Below, one piece after another: positions 8,694-17,311 of a DNA stretch of 64,000 nucleotides; the first letter of the stretch is position 1, and every line of letters starts with the position of its first letter. Source of the stretch: Deltaproteobacteria bacterium (GTDB taxonomy: Bacteria > UBA10199 > GCA-002796325 > JACPFF01); assembly GCA_016210045.1 (NCBI GenBank), contig JACQUX010000023.1, forward strand, positions 42,145 to 106,144. The letters run 5' to 3'. The notes beneath the pieces were generated by a model. The model was not told the DNA's origin. It searched no databases and worked only from the letters and a program-made list of their open reading frames with translations. Both the position numbers and the translations under genes were made by a program.

Positions 8694-9476
8694 TTACAAA
8701 CACACCACGATGAGTGCCTTTCCGGATGTGAAGAGGAACGCCGGCGTGTCGGTGGTGCCGCGGATGGTGCAGTGGATCTCTTTGCCGCCCGATTTCAATA
8801 CCGCGTTGCCGCTGATGGCGCCGGTGGCGGTCCACTCTTCGGTGGTCCCGCTGATCTCTGACTCGAACGCGAGGGCGAAACTGACTGCGGCCCCGACGCC
8901 CTGACTGAGCGAAAATGTGCCGCTCAGTTGTTGCTCGATCGCCAATGTGTTGTTGCCGGAGAATCCCTCCTTGGCGCAAAAGGCCGCGCGACCTTGGCTG
9001 GCCGTCACCGTCCCGGTCAGTCGGGAAGATCCACTCAGCGCGCTTAACTTCCCCGCAATCGTGCCGGTCTGCGTCTGCAATGCAATCGTGATGTCGTCTT
9101 CTTCGCGCATCCCATCCGCCTCGACGGCCGACAGCGTGGAATATCCCGAGACACTGACGACCTTGCCATCTGGCTCGAACGTGACGGTCAGACTCCCCGT
9201 ATTGCAGAACTCCTGCCGCCGGGTCTCCGCGGCCGCATCGCCATCGATCGCGATTTCGTTGTCGTACGTTTCGTCGTAACTCTCCATCACCGCCGTTGCG
9301 GCATCGGCCACGACCGCTTCGGCGGACTCGCCATCGCTCAGATCGAGACTCGGCCCGACGCCTTCTTGCACCTCGGCCACGCTCGGCTCCGTCGCGTTGT
9401 CCCCGTCTCCGCACGCCGCGAGCGCGCCGACGCCGCAGCAGATCACCAACACTCCCATACCGATACGCATGCGCAT
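8694..9476 (-). CDS. Predicted lipoprotein of unknown function
   Basis: A 260-aa protein with a lipoprotein signal peptide: a short basic N-terminus, a hydrophobic core and the lipobox LAAC at residues 19-22 (MRMRIGMGVLVICCGVGALA then AC). The first ~60 mature residues are acidic. The rest is Thr/Ser/Gly-rich and predicted beta-strand-like, with two further Cys pairs. I recognise no family. A GAAAGGGG motif precedes the start. The gene converges on hppA with only 6 bp between the stops, so the transcripts must overlap or share a compact end. It is likely anchored in the inner leaflet of the outer membrane; the residue after Cys is Gly, not Asp, so inner-membrane retention is not indicated. 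Confidence 0.7.
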   Translation of the reverse strand: MRMRIGMGVLVICCGVGALAACGDGDNATEPSVAEVQEGVGPSLDLSDGESAEAVVADAATAVMESYDETYDNEIAIDGDAAAETRRQEFCNTGSLTVTFEPDGKVVSVSGYSTLSAVEADGMREEDDITIALQTQTGTIAGKLSALSGSSRLTGTVTASQGRAAFCAKEGFSGNNTLAIEQQLSGTFSLSQGVGAAVSFALAFESEISGTTEEWTATGAISGNAVLKSGGKEIHCTIRGTTDTPAFLFTSGKALIVVCL

Positions 9477-9519
9477 ATTTGCCCCTTTCGCGAGTACATC
9501 CTATATCGGCACCAGGCCC

Positions 9520-9650
9520 AGAAAGTTGCCTGAGTCGGCCTGACTTCCTTAGCTGCCCCTCGCCCCGACGGGGGAGGGGCCCCCGCCCATTGGCCGGCGG
9601 GCAGGCGCCGTAGGCGGGGGGAGAGGGTCCCCACTGCGATGCACTTAGGC
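9520..9650. repeat. Dispersed GC-rich palindromic repeat (family R1)
   Basis: A segment beginning AAAGTTGCCTGAGTCGGCC and continuing through CTTCCTTA into a CCCCTCGCCCCGACGGGG palindrome recurs in inverted orientation at 58242-58352. Its right end fuses into TCCCCACTGCGATG, which is also the end of the REP-like elements at 19067-19137 and 41231-41254. It fills the gap between the lipoprotein and transporter genes. Confidence 0.7.
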
Positions 9651-10724
9651 CGCTGTGCGATGGGGGTGGCCGGTCTGGCGCCGGGGGCGGTGGTGATACG
9701 CCTGGGGACACCAACGGAATCGGGCGCGTCGCCGGGGAAGGAGCGCATAGACGGGTGGGGGGAGCCACTGCGCGATGGGGTATGAATCCGCGGCGTACGA
9801 GCGCTCAACGAGTGCTGCGGCATGCATGGGGATCCAGCGGCTCGGCACTGTCCCGCCCCGCACTCGATGTGCGGCAAAGGCGGGGTCGAGGCGAAACAGC
9901 AGGCCGACGGCTCCGAGGATCAGTGTGCCACCGGTCAGCAGTTGCGGCGTGAGCGGCTCACCGAGCAGTCCCACGGCCAACAAGCTGCCGCAGACCGGTT
10001 GCAGGAACCACGCGATCGCGATGCTCGAGACTCGCAGTTGCCGCAGCGCGCGCAACCAAAGATACGTTCCGAACGCGGAACATCCGAGGCCGAGGTAGCC
10101 GAGCGCCGTCCATCCCTGCCACGAGAGTCCATGGATGTATGCCCATGTGGTCGTGGATTGGAACGGGAGCAGGTACAACGCGGCACAGCCCAGGCACGCG
10201 GCGAGCACTTGGGTTGGGGCATAGCGCGCGACGACCGGTTTCAGCAGGACGGCGAGCGTCGCCTCGCAGATCACGGCGATCAAATAGAGACAATTGCCCG
10301 CGAGCAACGCACTGTTGCCGCCGCCCGAGAGCGTGAGAAATCCGAGTACGGCCATCCCGAGGGCCATGGCTTGTAACGGACGAATCCCTTCGCGCAAGAA
10401 ACACGCGGCAAAGACGATCATGGTGATCGGTTCCATCGCGACGATCAGCGCGCCGACGCTGGCCGCAGAGCGTCGCAATGACTCCGCTTGCAGCAGCGAA
10501 GCGATCGTGAACGCGAGTGCTGTGGCTAAGGCAATGCGGCCCCACACGGCCCACGGCATCGGTTGGAACCCTCGGCGCCATACGAAGGGGAGGATGACGA
10601 GTGCGGCCAACGTATGGCGCATCCACACGAAGGTCAGCGGTGGCAGTGTGTCTGCGGCCACGGCGGTACAAGTCGGCGTGGCGGCGTAGAGGAGATTGAG
10701 CAGTAAGAGTAGAGCAATGCTCAT
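9645..10724 (-). CDS. EamA/DMT-family transporter
   Basis: A 359-aa inner-membrane protein with about ten hydrophobic segments arranged as two EamA repeats. The first contains 'FVWMRHTLAALVILPFVWRR' and 'VGALIVAMEPITMIVFAACF'. The second contains 'YLGLGCSAFGTYLWLRAL' and 'VSSIAIAWFLQPVCGSLLAV', ending in 'LLTGGTLILGAVGLLFRL'. The drug/metabolite superfamily exports amino acids, metabolites or drugs; the substrate cannot be read from sequence. I use the ATG at 10724, which begins the first hydrophobic helix; the longer in-frame start adds 41 polar residues. An odd feature is the ~60-residue Arg/Pro/His-rich tail after the last helix, where homologues normally stop. The reading frame there runs into repetitive DNA, so an ancestral stop may have been lost. 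Confidence 0.82.
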   Translation of the reverse strand: MSIALLLLLNLLYAATPTCTAVAADTLPPLTFVWMRHTLAALVILPFVWRRGFQPMPWAVWGRIALATALAFTIASLLQAESLRRSAASVGALIVAMEPITMIVFAACFLREGIRPLQAMALGMAVLGFLTLSGGGNSALLAGNCLYLIAVICEATLAVLLKPVVARYAPTQVLAACLGCAALYLLPFQSTTTWAYIHGLSWQGWTALGYLGLGCSAFGTYLWLRALRQLRVSSIAIAWFLQPVCGSLLAVGLLGEPLTPQLLTGGTLILGAVGLLFRLDPAFAAHRVRGGTVPSRWIPMHAAALVERSYAADSYPIAQWLPPPVYALLPRRRARFRWCPQAYHHRPRRQTGHPHRTAA

Positions 10725-10743
10725 GGCAGTCCCCGGCGATTGT

Positions 10744-10913
10744 TGTGGATGAGCCGGCCAATAGGCCTGTGGACAACTGTTGGCAAATTGATTTTTCTTC
10801 GTTGCGGGATGGTTCGATTTTTCAGCGCATATCGTCTCGCCTTTCAATCACTACTTGATGCCCATCGTGCGGAGTGGTCCACAGCGAGGCAGTTTTCCAC
10901 AATCTCATCCACA
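10744..10913. promoter_or_regulatory. Cluster of five DnaA-box-like sites
   Basis: Compared with TTWTNCACA: 10744-10752 (reverse, TCATCCACA, one mismatch), 10768-10776 (reverse, TTGTCCACA, one mismatch), 10875-10883 (TGGTCCACA, two mismatches), 10893-10901 (TTTTCCACA, exact) and 10905-10913 (TCATCCACA, one mismatch). They lie in a gene-free stretch between the transporter and a small ORF, followed by a T-rich hairpin and an AT-rich segment at 11010-11100. It could be a replication origin, a DnaA titration site or chance. Confidence 0.45.
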
Positions 10914-10992
10914 GTGTCGGATGAGTCTGGGCAATGGCGTGCGGGCCCGCGCGGATGCCGGGTACCGCACCACCCAAAACGGGTGAGAAATG

Positions 10993-11017
10993 ATCCCTAT
11001 CAGCTGGGATTTTTTTT
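10993..11017 (+). terminator. Terminator-like hairpin with T-run
   Basis: ATCCC (10993-10997) pairs with GGGAT (11006-11010) across an 8-nt loop, followed by eight T residues. This has the shape of a short intrinsic terminator on the plus strand, but no annotated plus-strand gene ends here. It could end an unrecognised small RNA from 10.74-10.99 kb, or act on read-through. Confidence 0.45.
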
Positions 11018-11144
11018 AATTCTGAGAATGTGACGTTGCTCGGGATTTGAAACAAAACATAGTCATCATGCGGAGATAAAAAAATGTCTCTCCCGGCCTG
11101 TCCCGTGGCACATCGCTTGCTCTTTTTTGCTGCTGGGAGGGTCG

Positions 11145-11411
11145 ATGGACCCGATGTGGAACCAGCAGCAATGCGTGGCGTTGATCCTGGAGCGGGCGGT
11201 CCAACTCAGCCAGGGCGACTTGCAAGGCGGTCACCCCGCCGTCCTCAGTTGCGGCGGAATCTTCGTGCCGCGCCCCAGACCGATGAGCATCTCCGATCCC
11301 CTCTACCACATCCTCTACACCCCAAACGACCAACAACCCGCCAAGGTTGTCAGCGCGTTGATCACCAAAAATCTGCTCGATGAGATCCTGAACAAAGATC
11401 GCGTGAATTAA
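11145..11411 (+). CDS. Small hypothetical protein (88 aa)
   Basis: An ATG at 11145 follows a good SD (GGGAGG, 4-5 nt upstream) and opens 88 codons: MDPMWNQQQCVALILERAVQ at the start and 'LITKNLLDEILNKDRVN' at the end. Composition is normal for a soluble protein and differs from the GC-rich shadow frames around it. No signal peptide, membrane segment or known motif is visible. It converges on the 11442-12890 gene with a 30-bp gap. I do not recognise the family; the SD and codon usage are the main support that it is a gene. Confidence 0.5.
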   Translation: MDPMWNQQQCVALILERAVQLSQGDLQGGHPAVLSCGGIFVPRPRPMSISDPLYHILYTPNDQQPAKVVSALITKNLLDEILNKDRVN

Positions 11412-11441
11412 CGGCAGTGCGTACGTTTCGGACGATCGCTC

Positions 11442-12890
11442 TTACTTCTGCGGTTTCTTGAGGGCGGTGTGCAGCAGCTCCGGAGTCCCGGCCCGGCGGG
11501 CGAGCGCGAGCGATGGCGCATCGTGCAGCGGCACGACATAGGCAGTCTTATAGAAACAGGCCCCCCGTTCTGTATAGATAAAGTGATCGAGGTAGCAGTG
11601 CCCGTACGGACCCGGCAGCGTGTGGATATGCGGGCGGGCGGGGAGATGTTGAATACGCGAGGCATCCCACGCAACCGATGGATCGCCCTCCACGATGGCC
11701 AATTGCGGTTTGACCGCCGCCGTGGCTTGGGCATTGGCCTTATCCACCAGGAGTTCGTACAGGAGCAATTCCCCCGAGGCTCCCGTAAACGGATCATGGA
11801 GCACGACGACATCCGCCTTCGCGAAGTCCTCGGCCCGATAGTACTTCTTCCCACTGCGCTGGAACGCAAAGCGGATCGTGATCGGGTGTCCGCGATACGT
11901 CACGACGATGCCCCGTTCCCACCCCTCTTCTCCGGTAAAGCGCTGGAGCGGCAAGACGTCGACTTTTTCGAAGAGCGGCTGCCCATCGATCTCGAGTTGA
12001 GTGCCAACCTGGAGGTTCCTGACTAGATGGAAAAATGCAAACGGGTCGATCTCTGTCTCGGTGATCCGGACGGTATCGACCTTTCCTTGCTCCACCAGCC
12101 GCATCGCGGTGACGAGCGGCGCGATATGACTTCCGGAGGCCGGATAGAGCATTTCCAGGTTCCGGGCCTGAATCGCCGCTGGCAATTGCTGTGCCACGAT
12201 ATCGGCGAGGGCATAAAACGCTTGGACGCTGCGCAGATCGTCCACCTGACGGAGCGGCAGCGCGTCCAACAGCTGGTCGAACGGATGCGGTATGCGATCA
12301 CGCATGTAATATTGGGTATACTCGGCGCGTCGGGTCTCCCAGTAGTTGGTCAGATACATCTTGGCATCGACAGCGCGCACTTGTTGGGCCGGCAGCGACT
12401 CGGCATAGAATGATGGGAAGGCCTTGGGGCGCTGCCGTGCTGCTGCGGCATAGCTCGTTTCTGCAGAGGGCATAAATCGTTGGGCGACAAACAAGGCCTC
12501 CGTGCCGGGATCGACGCGAGCCGGGTCGCCGCCTCTTTCCGTTGCATCTCGTTTCCAGAAGCGGAAATGTTCGCGTAGTGCGTTCCCTAATTTCCATTTG
12601 AGATTCTTGTCGAGGGCCTGCGGATTGTCTGCGGCAAACCACGCCGTGAGGTCGCGTATCGTCATCCCCTCGAAGCGGCTCACCCGCGAGGGGTCGGCGG
12701 CGCGGTCCGGCGGCGGGGGGGCATCCTTATCCTCCTGGCGCCAGGCCTTTCGGGCCTCTTGTCGCCGCACCCCGATGTCATCTTGGGATTCACGAAAATA
12801 TTCGGTCGGGCTCAACGCGGTAGCGTCGCGCACTTGCCGCGTCTGGTGTTCAGCGGTGTCTGGAGGGCGGGTAGAAATCGGAGGAGCCAT
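11442..12890 (-). CDS. Uncharacterised protein with methyltransferase-like core
   Basis: A 482-aa soluble protein. The first ~80 residues are charged and probably disordered. Around residues 235-260 the sequence 'NLEMLYPASGSHIAPLVTAM' resembles the first strand and Gly-rich loop of class I SAM-dependent methyltransferases (LEMLYPASGSH in place of VLDLGCGxG). Residues ~350-370 have 'ADVVVLHDPFTGASGELLL', reminiscent of the strand-4 D/NPP region. Several canonical residues are absent, so activity is uncertain and only a fold-level similarity is proposed. It lies alone on the minus strand, 98 bp from the mtnA stop, and could be at the end of the gatCAB-mtnA transcript. I recognise no named family. 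Confidence 0.55.
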   Translation of the reverse strand: MAPPISTRPPDTAEHQTRQVRDATALSPTEYFRESQDDIGVRRQEARKAWRQEDKDAPPPPDRAADPSRVSRFEGMTIRDLTAWFAADNPQALDKNLKWKLGNALREHFRFWKRDATERGGDPARVDPGTEALFVAQRFMPSAETSYAAAARQRPKAFPSFYAESLPAQQVRAVDAKMYLTNYWETRRAEYTQYYMRDRIPHPFDQLLDALPLRQVDDLRSVQAFYALADIVAQQLPAAIQARNLEMLYPASGSHIAPLVTAMRLVEQGKVDTVRITETEIDPFAFFHLVRNLQVGTQLEIDGQPLFEKVDVLPLQRFTGEEGWERGIVVTYRGHPITIRFAFQRSGKKYYRAEDFAKADVVVLHDPFTGASGELLLYELLVDKANAQATAAVKPQLAIVEGDPSVAWDASRIQHLPARPHIHTLPGPYGHCYLDHFIYTERGACFYKTAYVVPLHDAPSLALARRAGTPELLHTALKKPQK

Positions 12891-12988
12891 GTCGCTTCAT
12901 CGGCAGCGCGCAGAAAAAGTTGCGTACTTTTTTCAGCGGGCGTGTGTCCGGCGACGCGCATCCGAAGACGTACGCACTTGCGCACGTC

Positions 12989-14041
12989 TCATCCACTCCA
13001 ACTCGAGACGCTGCGCAGCGAATCGGGGTAGGGGGCGCGGGCTAGGCCGCGTTCGGTGATGATTGCGGAGATCAGGCTGGCCGGTGTGATGTCGAATGCG
13101 GGGTTGTAGATGCCGACTTGTGCCGGTGTGATTTGGGTATGCCCGATGTGCGTAACTTCGCGCGGATCGCGCTCTTCGATTGGGATATGCGCCCCGTCCG
13201 TGGTATTCAGGTCGATCGTGGAACACGGCGCCGCGACATAGAACGGGATGTGATGATACTGCGCACAAACCGCCACACTGTAGGTGCCGATCTTGTTCGC
13301 GACGTCGCCGTTCGCCGCGACGCGATCTGCGCCGACGATGACTTTATCGATCCGGCCCTGTTGCATCAGGAATCCCGCCGTACTGTCGGTGATCACGGTA
13401 ATTTGCATCCCGTATTTCTGTAACTCCCAGGCCGTGAGTCGCGAGCCTTGCAAGAACGGACGCGTTTCGTCGACGTAGACATGAATGCGCTTGCCTTCTT
13501 CCTGCGCGCGATACAGCACCGCGAGCGCCGTACCGAATCCGGCCGTGGCCAGCGCGCCCGCGTTGCAGTGGGTCAGGATGGTGTCGCCGTTTTTCAGCAA
13601 CGTGTCGCCGTGCCGCCCGATCGCGAGCGAGGTCTCGAGGTCTTCCTGATAAATCCGCAGCGCTTCGTCTTTCATTGCGGCGACAATTGCGGGCAGACCG
13701 TTGTTGCGCATGCCCTGCGAGACGCGAAGCATGCGTTCAATTGCCCAACGGAGATTGATGGCCGTCGGCCGCGTGCCGAGCAACGTTTCCGCCACGCGAT
13801 GCAGTTTGTCTTCAAACGCGGCGTAGGTGCTGACGCCGATCCCCATCGCGCCGAGCGTCATCCCGAACGCTGCGGCCACGCCGATCGCCGGAGCGCCGCG
13901 CACCACGAGGTCGCGAATCGCATCGGCGACGCCTTTGTAATCGCCGCAGCTGAGATAAACTTCTTGCAGCGGGAGTTTGCGTTGGTCGAGCAACAGGACT
14001 TTGTCGCCTTGCCATTCGATCGGTTTGATTAACGGAATCAT
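12989..14041 (-). CDS. mtnA: S-methyl-5-thioribose-1-phosphate isomerase
   Basis: A 350-aa enzyme of the methionine salvage pathway that converts methylthioribose-1-phosphate to methylthioribulose-1-phosphate; it belongs to the eIF2B-alpha-like fold. The family landmarks are present in order: 'LVVRGAPAIGVAAAFGMTLG', the catalytic-Cys segment 'ILTHCNAGALATAGFGTAL', 'VYVDETRPFLQGSRLTAWEL', the catalytic-Asp segment 'VIVGADRVAANGDVANKIGT', and the C-terminal 'NPAFDITPASLISAIITERG'. Its start at 14041 lies 3 bp after the gatB stop, so it is probably translated from the gatCAB transcript. No other methionine-salvage gene is seen in the window. Confidence 0.93.
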   Translation of the reverse strand: MIPLIKPIEWQGDKVLLLDQRKLPLQEVYLSCGDYKGVADAIRDLVVRGAPAIGVAAAFGMTLGAMGIGVSTYAAFEDKLHRVAETLLGTRPTAINLRWAIERMLRVSQGMRNNGLPAIVAAMKDEALRIYQEDLETSLAIGRHGDTLLKNGDTILTHCNAGALATAGFGTALAVLYRAQEEGKRIHVYVDETRPFLQGSRLTAWELQKYGMQITVITDSTAGFLMQQGRIDKVIVGADRVAANGDVANKIGTYSVAVCAQYHHIPFYVAAPCSTIDLNTTDGAHIPIEERDPREVTHIGHTQITPAQVGIYNPAFDITPASLISAIITERGLARAPYPDSLRSVSSWSG

Positions 14042-14044
14042 CGC

Positions 14045-15472
14045 TCAGCCCAATTTCTTTTTGAGAAGTGCTTGCAACAGTTGCGGATTCGCTTGCCCCT
14101 TCGTCTGTTTCATCACTTGGCCGATGAAAAACGCCAACAAATTCGTCTTGCCCGCGCGATACGCCGCCACATTGGCCGCGTTGGCGGCCAAGATCGCGTC
14201 GATCACCGGTTCCAACGCGGCCGGATCGCTGACTTGCTTCAGTCCTTGCTGCTGAATGATCGTCTCGGGATCGGCGCCGTCTTGATACATGACTTCAAAC
14301 ACGCCCTTCGCCATTTTTCCGGTGATCGTCCCGTCTTCAATGCGTTTCACTAAAGTGGCCAAATGCGCCGGCGTGATCTTAGCCTGCGCGATGTCGAGGT
14401 TGGCGGCATTTAGTCGCCCTTGCAGTTCGGACGTGATCCAGTTGCACAACGCCTTCGGGCTCGCGTGATGGCCGATGGCGGCTTCGAAGAAATGCGCCAC
14501 CTGTTGGTCGGCCGTCAACACGCGGGCGTCGTATTCGCTGAGTCCCAACGCGCGCACGTAGCGTTCCATTTTTTGCTGCGGCAGTTCGGGCAGCGCACCC
14601 CGAATGGCTTCCAACCACGCGGCCTCGACCTGGAGCGGACACAAGTCGGGGTCGGGAAAATAGCGATAATCGTGTGCCTCTTCCTTGCTGCGCAACGATG
14701 CGGAGCGTCCGGCAGCCTCGTCCCAGAGCCGTGTTTCCTGTTCCACGCGTCCGCCGGCCTCGAGGACTGCGATTTGGCGCTGCATTTCGTAAGTAATCGC
14801 GTGTTCCAAGAAGCGAAACGAATTGAGATTCTTCAATTCCGTGCGCGTGCCGAACGCCTTGCTGCCGACCGGCCGCATCGAAATATTCGCGTCGCAGCGC
14901 AGCGACCCTTCTTGCATGTTCCCGTCGCAGATGCGGAGGTACATCAGGATATTGCGCAACTGTTTCAGATACGCCGTGGCCTCCGCCGTGGAGCGCAAGT
15001 CCGGCCCGCTGACGATTTCAATCAGCGGTACCGACGAGCGATTCAGATCGACATGGCTGTACCGATCGTGCGCGTCGTGCAGCAGCTTGCCCGCGTCTTC
15101 TTCCATATGGATGCGTTGGATCGTGATCCGCTTCGTGGCGCCGTCGAGGTCGCAATCCAAAAACCCATGTTCGCACAGCGGACGTTCATATTGCGAGATC
15201 TGATAGCCCTTCGGGAGATCGGGATAGAAATAATTCTTCCGCGCAAAGACACTGCGCGGCGCGATCGTGCACTGCAACGCCAATCCGGCGCGAATCGCAA
15301 ACTCCACGGCCGTGCGATTCAGGACCGGCAACGCCCCGGGCTGCCCGGTGCAGACCGGACAGATGTTCGTATTCGGCGGCGCGCCGAACGTGGTCGGACA
15401 GCCACAAAAGAGCTTACTCTGCGTCAGCAACTGCGCGTGGACTTCTAATCCGATCACGGGTTCGTAATTCAT
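14045..15472 (-). CDS. gatB: Asp-tRNA(Asn)/Glu-tRNA(Gln) amidotransferase subunit B
   Basis: A 475-aa subunit that binds mischarged tRNA and activates its side-chain carboxyl for transamidation. The N-terminal kinase-like domain begins NYEPVIGLEVHAQL and includes the Zn-type cluster CGCPTTFGAP...CPVCTG; 'DLPKGYQISQYERPL', 'HMEEDAGKLLHD' and 'DLNRSSVPLIEIVS' follow. The C-terminal GatB/YqeY helical domain ends in an 'FFIGQVMKQTKGQANPQ' segment, the usual tRNA-binding tail. The start at 15472 is fixed by its ATGA overlap with the gatA stop. Gene order gatC-gatA-gatB is the common bacterial operon. Confidence 0.96.
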   Translation of the reverse strand: MNYEPVIGLEVHAQLLTQSKLFCGCPTTFGAPPNTNICPVCTGQPGALPVLNRTAVEFAIRAGLALQCTIAPRSVFARKNYFYPDLPKGYQISQYERPLCEHGFLDCDLDGATKRITIQRIHMEEDAGKLLHDAHDRYSHVDLNRSSVPLIEIVSGPDLRSTAEATAYLKQLRNILMYLRICDGNMQEGSLRCDANISMRPVGSKAFGTRTELKNLNSFRFLEHAITYEMQRQIAVLEAGGRVEQETRLWDEAAGRSASLRSKEEAHDYRYFPDPDLCPLQVEAAWLEAIRGALPELPQQKMERYVRALGLSEYDARVLTADQQVAHFFEAAIGHHASPKALCNWITSELQGRLNAANLDIAQAKITPAHLATLVKRIEDGTITGKMAKGVFEVMYQDGADPETIIQQQGLKQVSDPAALEPVIDAILAANAANVAAYRAGKTNLLAFFIGQVMKQTKGQANPQLLQALLKKKLG

Positions 15473-16932
15473 ATCGACTTCGTCCCTACGTTCGGTCGGC
15501 GCGTATGCCACGTTTGTTGCTGTTCATACGTGTGTGCGACGCGCAGCAGCGTGGCCTCGTCGAGGTGGCGCCCCATGATTTGCAAACCGATCGGGAGTCC
15601 GGCCGGGGTGAAGCCGCACGGGAGCGAGATCCCCGGGAGCCCGGCCAAATTGCACGAAACGGTGCAGATGTCCGCCAAATACATTTGGACCGGATCGTCG
15701 AGTTTTTCCCCGAGTCGAAACGCGGTGGTCGGCGTGGTCGGGGTGCAAATGACATCGACGTGTTCGAACGCGGCCTGAAAGTCACGCGCGATCAACGTGC
15801 GGACGCGTTGCGCTTGTTGGTAATACGCGTCGTAGTAACCGGAGCTGAGCACGAATGTGCCGATGATCAAACGCCGTGTGACTTCGGGACCGAAGCCCTC
15901 GCTGCGGCTGTTGAAGTAGAGATCGTGTAAGTCTTCGCCGTGCGTGGAGCGATAGCCGTAGCGGACGCCATCGTAGCGGGCCAGGTTGGCGCTCGCCTCC
16001 GCCGGGGCGATAATATAGTAACAAGGGACGGCGTATTTGGTGTGCGGCAAGTGGATCGGTGTGAGCGTGGCGCCCATTTCGGTGAGCACGCCGAGTGCGG
16101 CCCGCACCGCGGACTCGACTTGGGCATCCGTCCCGCTGCCGAAATATTCCTCTGGGACGCCGATGCGTAACCCTTTCACGCCTTGCGTCAGCGCGGCTTG
16201 ATAATCCGGCACTGGAACTGCGAGCGACGTGGAATCGGCCGGATCATGTCCGGCGATTGTCTGGAGCAGCACGGCTGCGTCTTCCACGGTATGGGTCATC
16301 GGGCCGATTTGGTCCAGCGACGACGCGAAGGCCACGAGGCCGTATCGACTGACGCGTCCGTACGTCGGTTTCAATCCGACGATGCCGCAAAACGATGCCG
16401 GTTGGCGGATCGAGCCGCCGGTGTCGCTCCCCAACGCGCCGGCGCACAACTCGGCAGCGACGGCCGTCGCGGAGCCGCCGCTCGAACCGCCCGGTGTGCG
16501 TTCCACGTCCCACGGATTGCGTGTGACGCCGAACGCGGAGTGTTCGGTGGATGCGCCCATCGCGAATTCATCCATGTTGGTCTTGCCGAGGATCACCGCG
16601 CCGGCATCGAGCAGCCGTTGTACCGCCGTGGCGGTGAACGTCGGGCGAAATTGCGCAAGCATTTTCGATGCGCAACTGGTCGGCAGCCCCGGGACGTGCA
16701 TCACGTCTTTGATCGCGAGCGGGACGCCGGTCAGCGGCGTGAGGTTTCGCCCGCTGCGCCGTTGTTCATCGGCCTGCCGCGCCTGTTGCAGCGCCAAATC
16801 GCCGGCGGTCGTGAGGTAGGCATTCAATTCCGGGTTATGGGCGTGCATCGCCGCCAAATAGGCCTCGGTGAGCGCGACGCTGGTCCGCTCTCCGGTGGCG
16901 AGTTGACGGCTACATTCGGCAATCGTGGTCAT
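15469..16932 (-). CDS. gatA: Asp-tRNA(Asn)/Glu-tRNA(Gln) amidotransferase subunit A
   Basis: A 487-aa amidase-signature subunit that releases ammonia from glutamine for GatB. The Ser-cisSer-Lys triad is readable: Lys in 'GVPLAIKDVMHVPG', and the serines in the Gly/Ser-rich 'GGSSGGSATAVAAELCAGAL' and 'GSDTGGSIRQPASFCGIVGL', followed by 'KPTYGRVSRYGLVAFASSLD'. The start at 16932 overlaps the gatC stop by four bases (ATGA), and its own stop overlaps gatB in the same way. Length is normal for the family. Confidence 0.96.
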   Translation of the reverse strand: MTTIAECSRQLATGERTSVALTEAYLAAMHAHNPELNAYLTTAGDLALQQARQADEQRRSGRNLTPLTGVPLAIKDVMHVPGLPTSCASKMLAQFRPTFTATAVQRLLDAGAVILGKTNMDEFAMGASTEHSAFGVTRNPWDVERTPGGSSGGSATAVAAELCAGALGSDTGGSIRQPASFCGIVGLKPTYGRVSRYGLVAFASSLDQIGPMTHTVEDAAVLLQTIAGHDPADSTSLAVPVPDYQAALTQGVKGLRIGVPEEYFGSGTDAQVESAVRAALGVLTEMGATLTPIHLPHTKYAVPCYYIIAPAEASANLARYDGVRYGYRSTHGEDLHDLYFNSRSEGFGPEVTRRLIIGTFVLSSGYYDAYYQQAQRVRTLIARDFQAAFEHVDVICTPTTPTTAFRLGEKLDDPVQMYLADICTVSCNLAGLPGISLPCGFTPAGLPIGLQIMGRHLDEATLLRVAHTYEQQQTWHTRRPNVGTKSI

Positions 16933-17219
16933 TCGATTACTTTCGGGACCGCAAAATAGCGGCCATCCTGAGCTGGCGCTTGGGCCAGAATCGCCTCGGC
17001 CTGGGTGCACGTGTGAATGACATCCGGACGCAGCGGCGTTCCGTCCGCGCGTTGGTCCGACATCGGTGGGACGTCGTGCGTCGGCACGGCGTTTAATTGT
17101 TCGACGAATTCGAGAATCGTCGCGCACTGTGCGGCGTAGCGATCCAATGCAGTCGCGTCGAGTCCGAGCCGCGCCAGTTGCGCAGCGTGTTCGATCAGTT
17201 GTTTGGTCTCAGGGGCCAT
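16929..17219 (-). CDS. gatC: Asp-tRNA(Asn)/Glu-tRNA(Gln) amidotransferase subunit C
   Basis: A 96-aa helper subunit that wraps around GatA and stabilises the complex. It has the typical pattern: an N-terminal helix 'HAAQLARLGLDATALDRYAA', 'ILEFVEQLNAVPTHDVPPM' and the C-terminal 'LRPDVI...DGRYFAVPKVIE'. The ATG at 17219 gives the family length; no strong SD is visible. It is the first gene of the gatCAB-mtnA operon, and the 92-bp gap to the divergent pilD start must hold both promoters. Confidence 0.92.
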   Translation of the reverse strand: MAPETKQLIEHAAQLARLGLDATALDRYAAQCATILEFVEQLNAVPTHDVPPMSDQRADGTPLRPDVIHTCTQAEAILAQAPAQDGRYFAVPKVIE

Positions 17220-17311
17220 AAAGTGATTAATGATGCGTGTGCCGGTAACATGTGGGCGGCTACCGTGGCAAGATGATTGAGCAGCGCGCCCGATTCGTGT
17301 ACAAGCAGCGG

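Noticed and set aside
12913..12934. GAAAAAGT/ACTTTTTTC hairpin as terminator for mtnA
   Set aside because: The stem is almost all A-T and lacks a GC stem with a trailing T-run, so it cannot be called a terminator with confidence.
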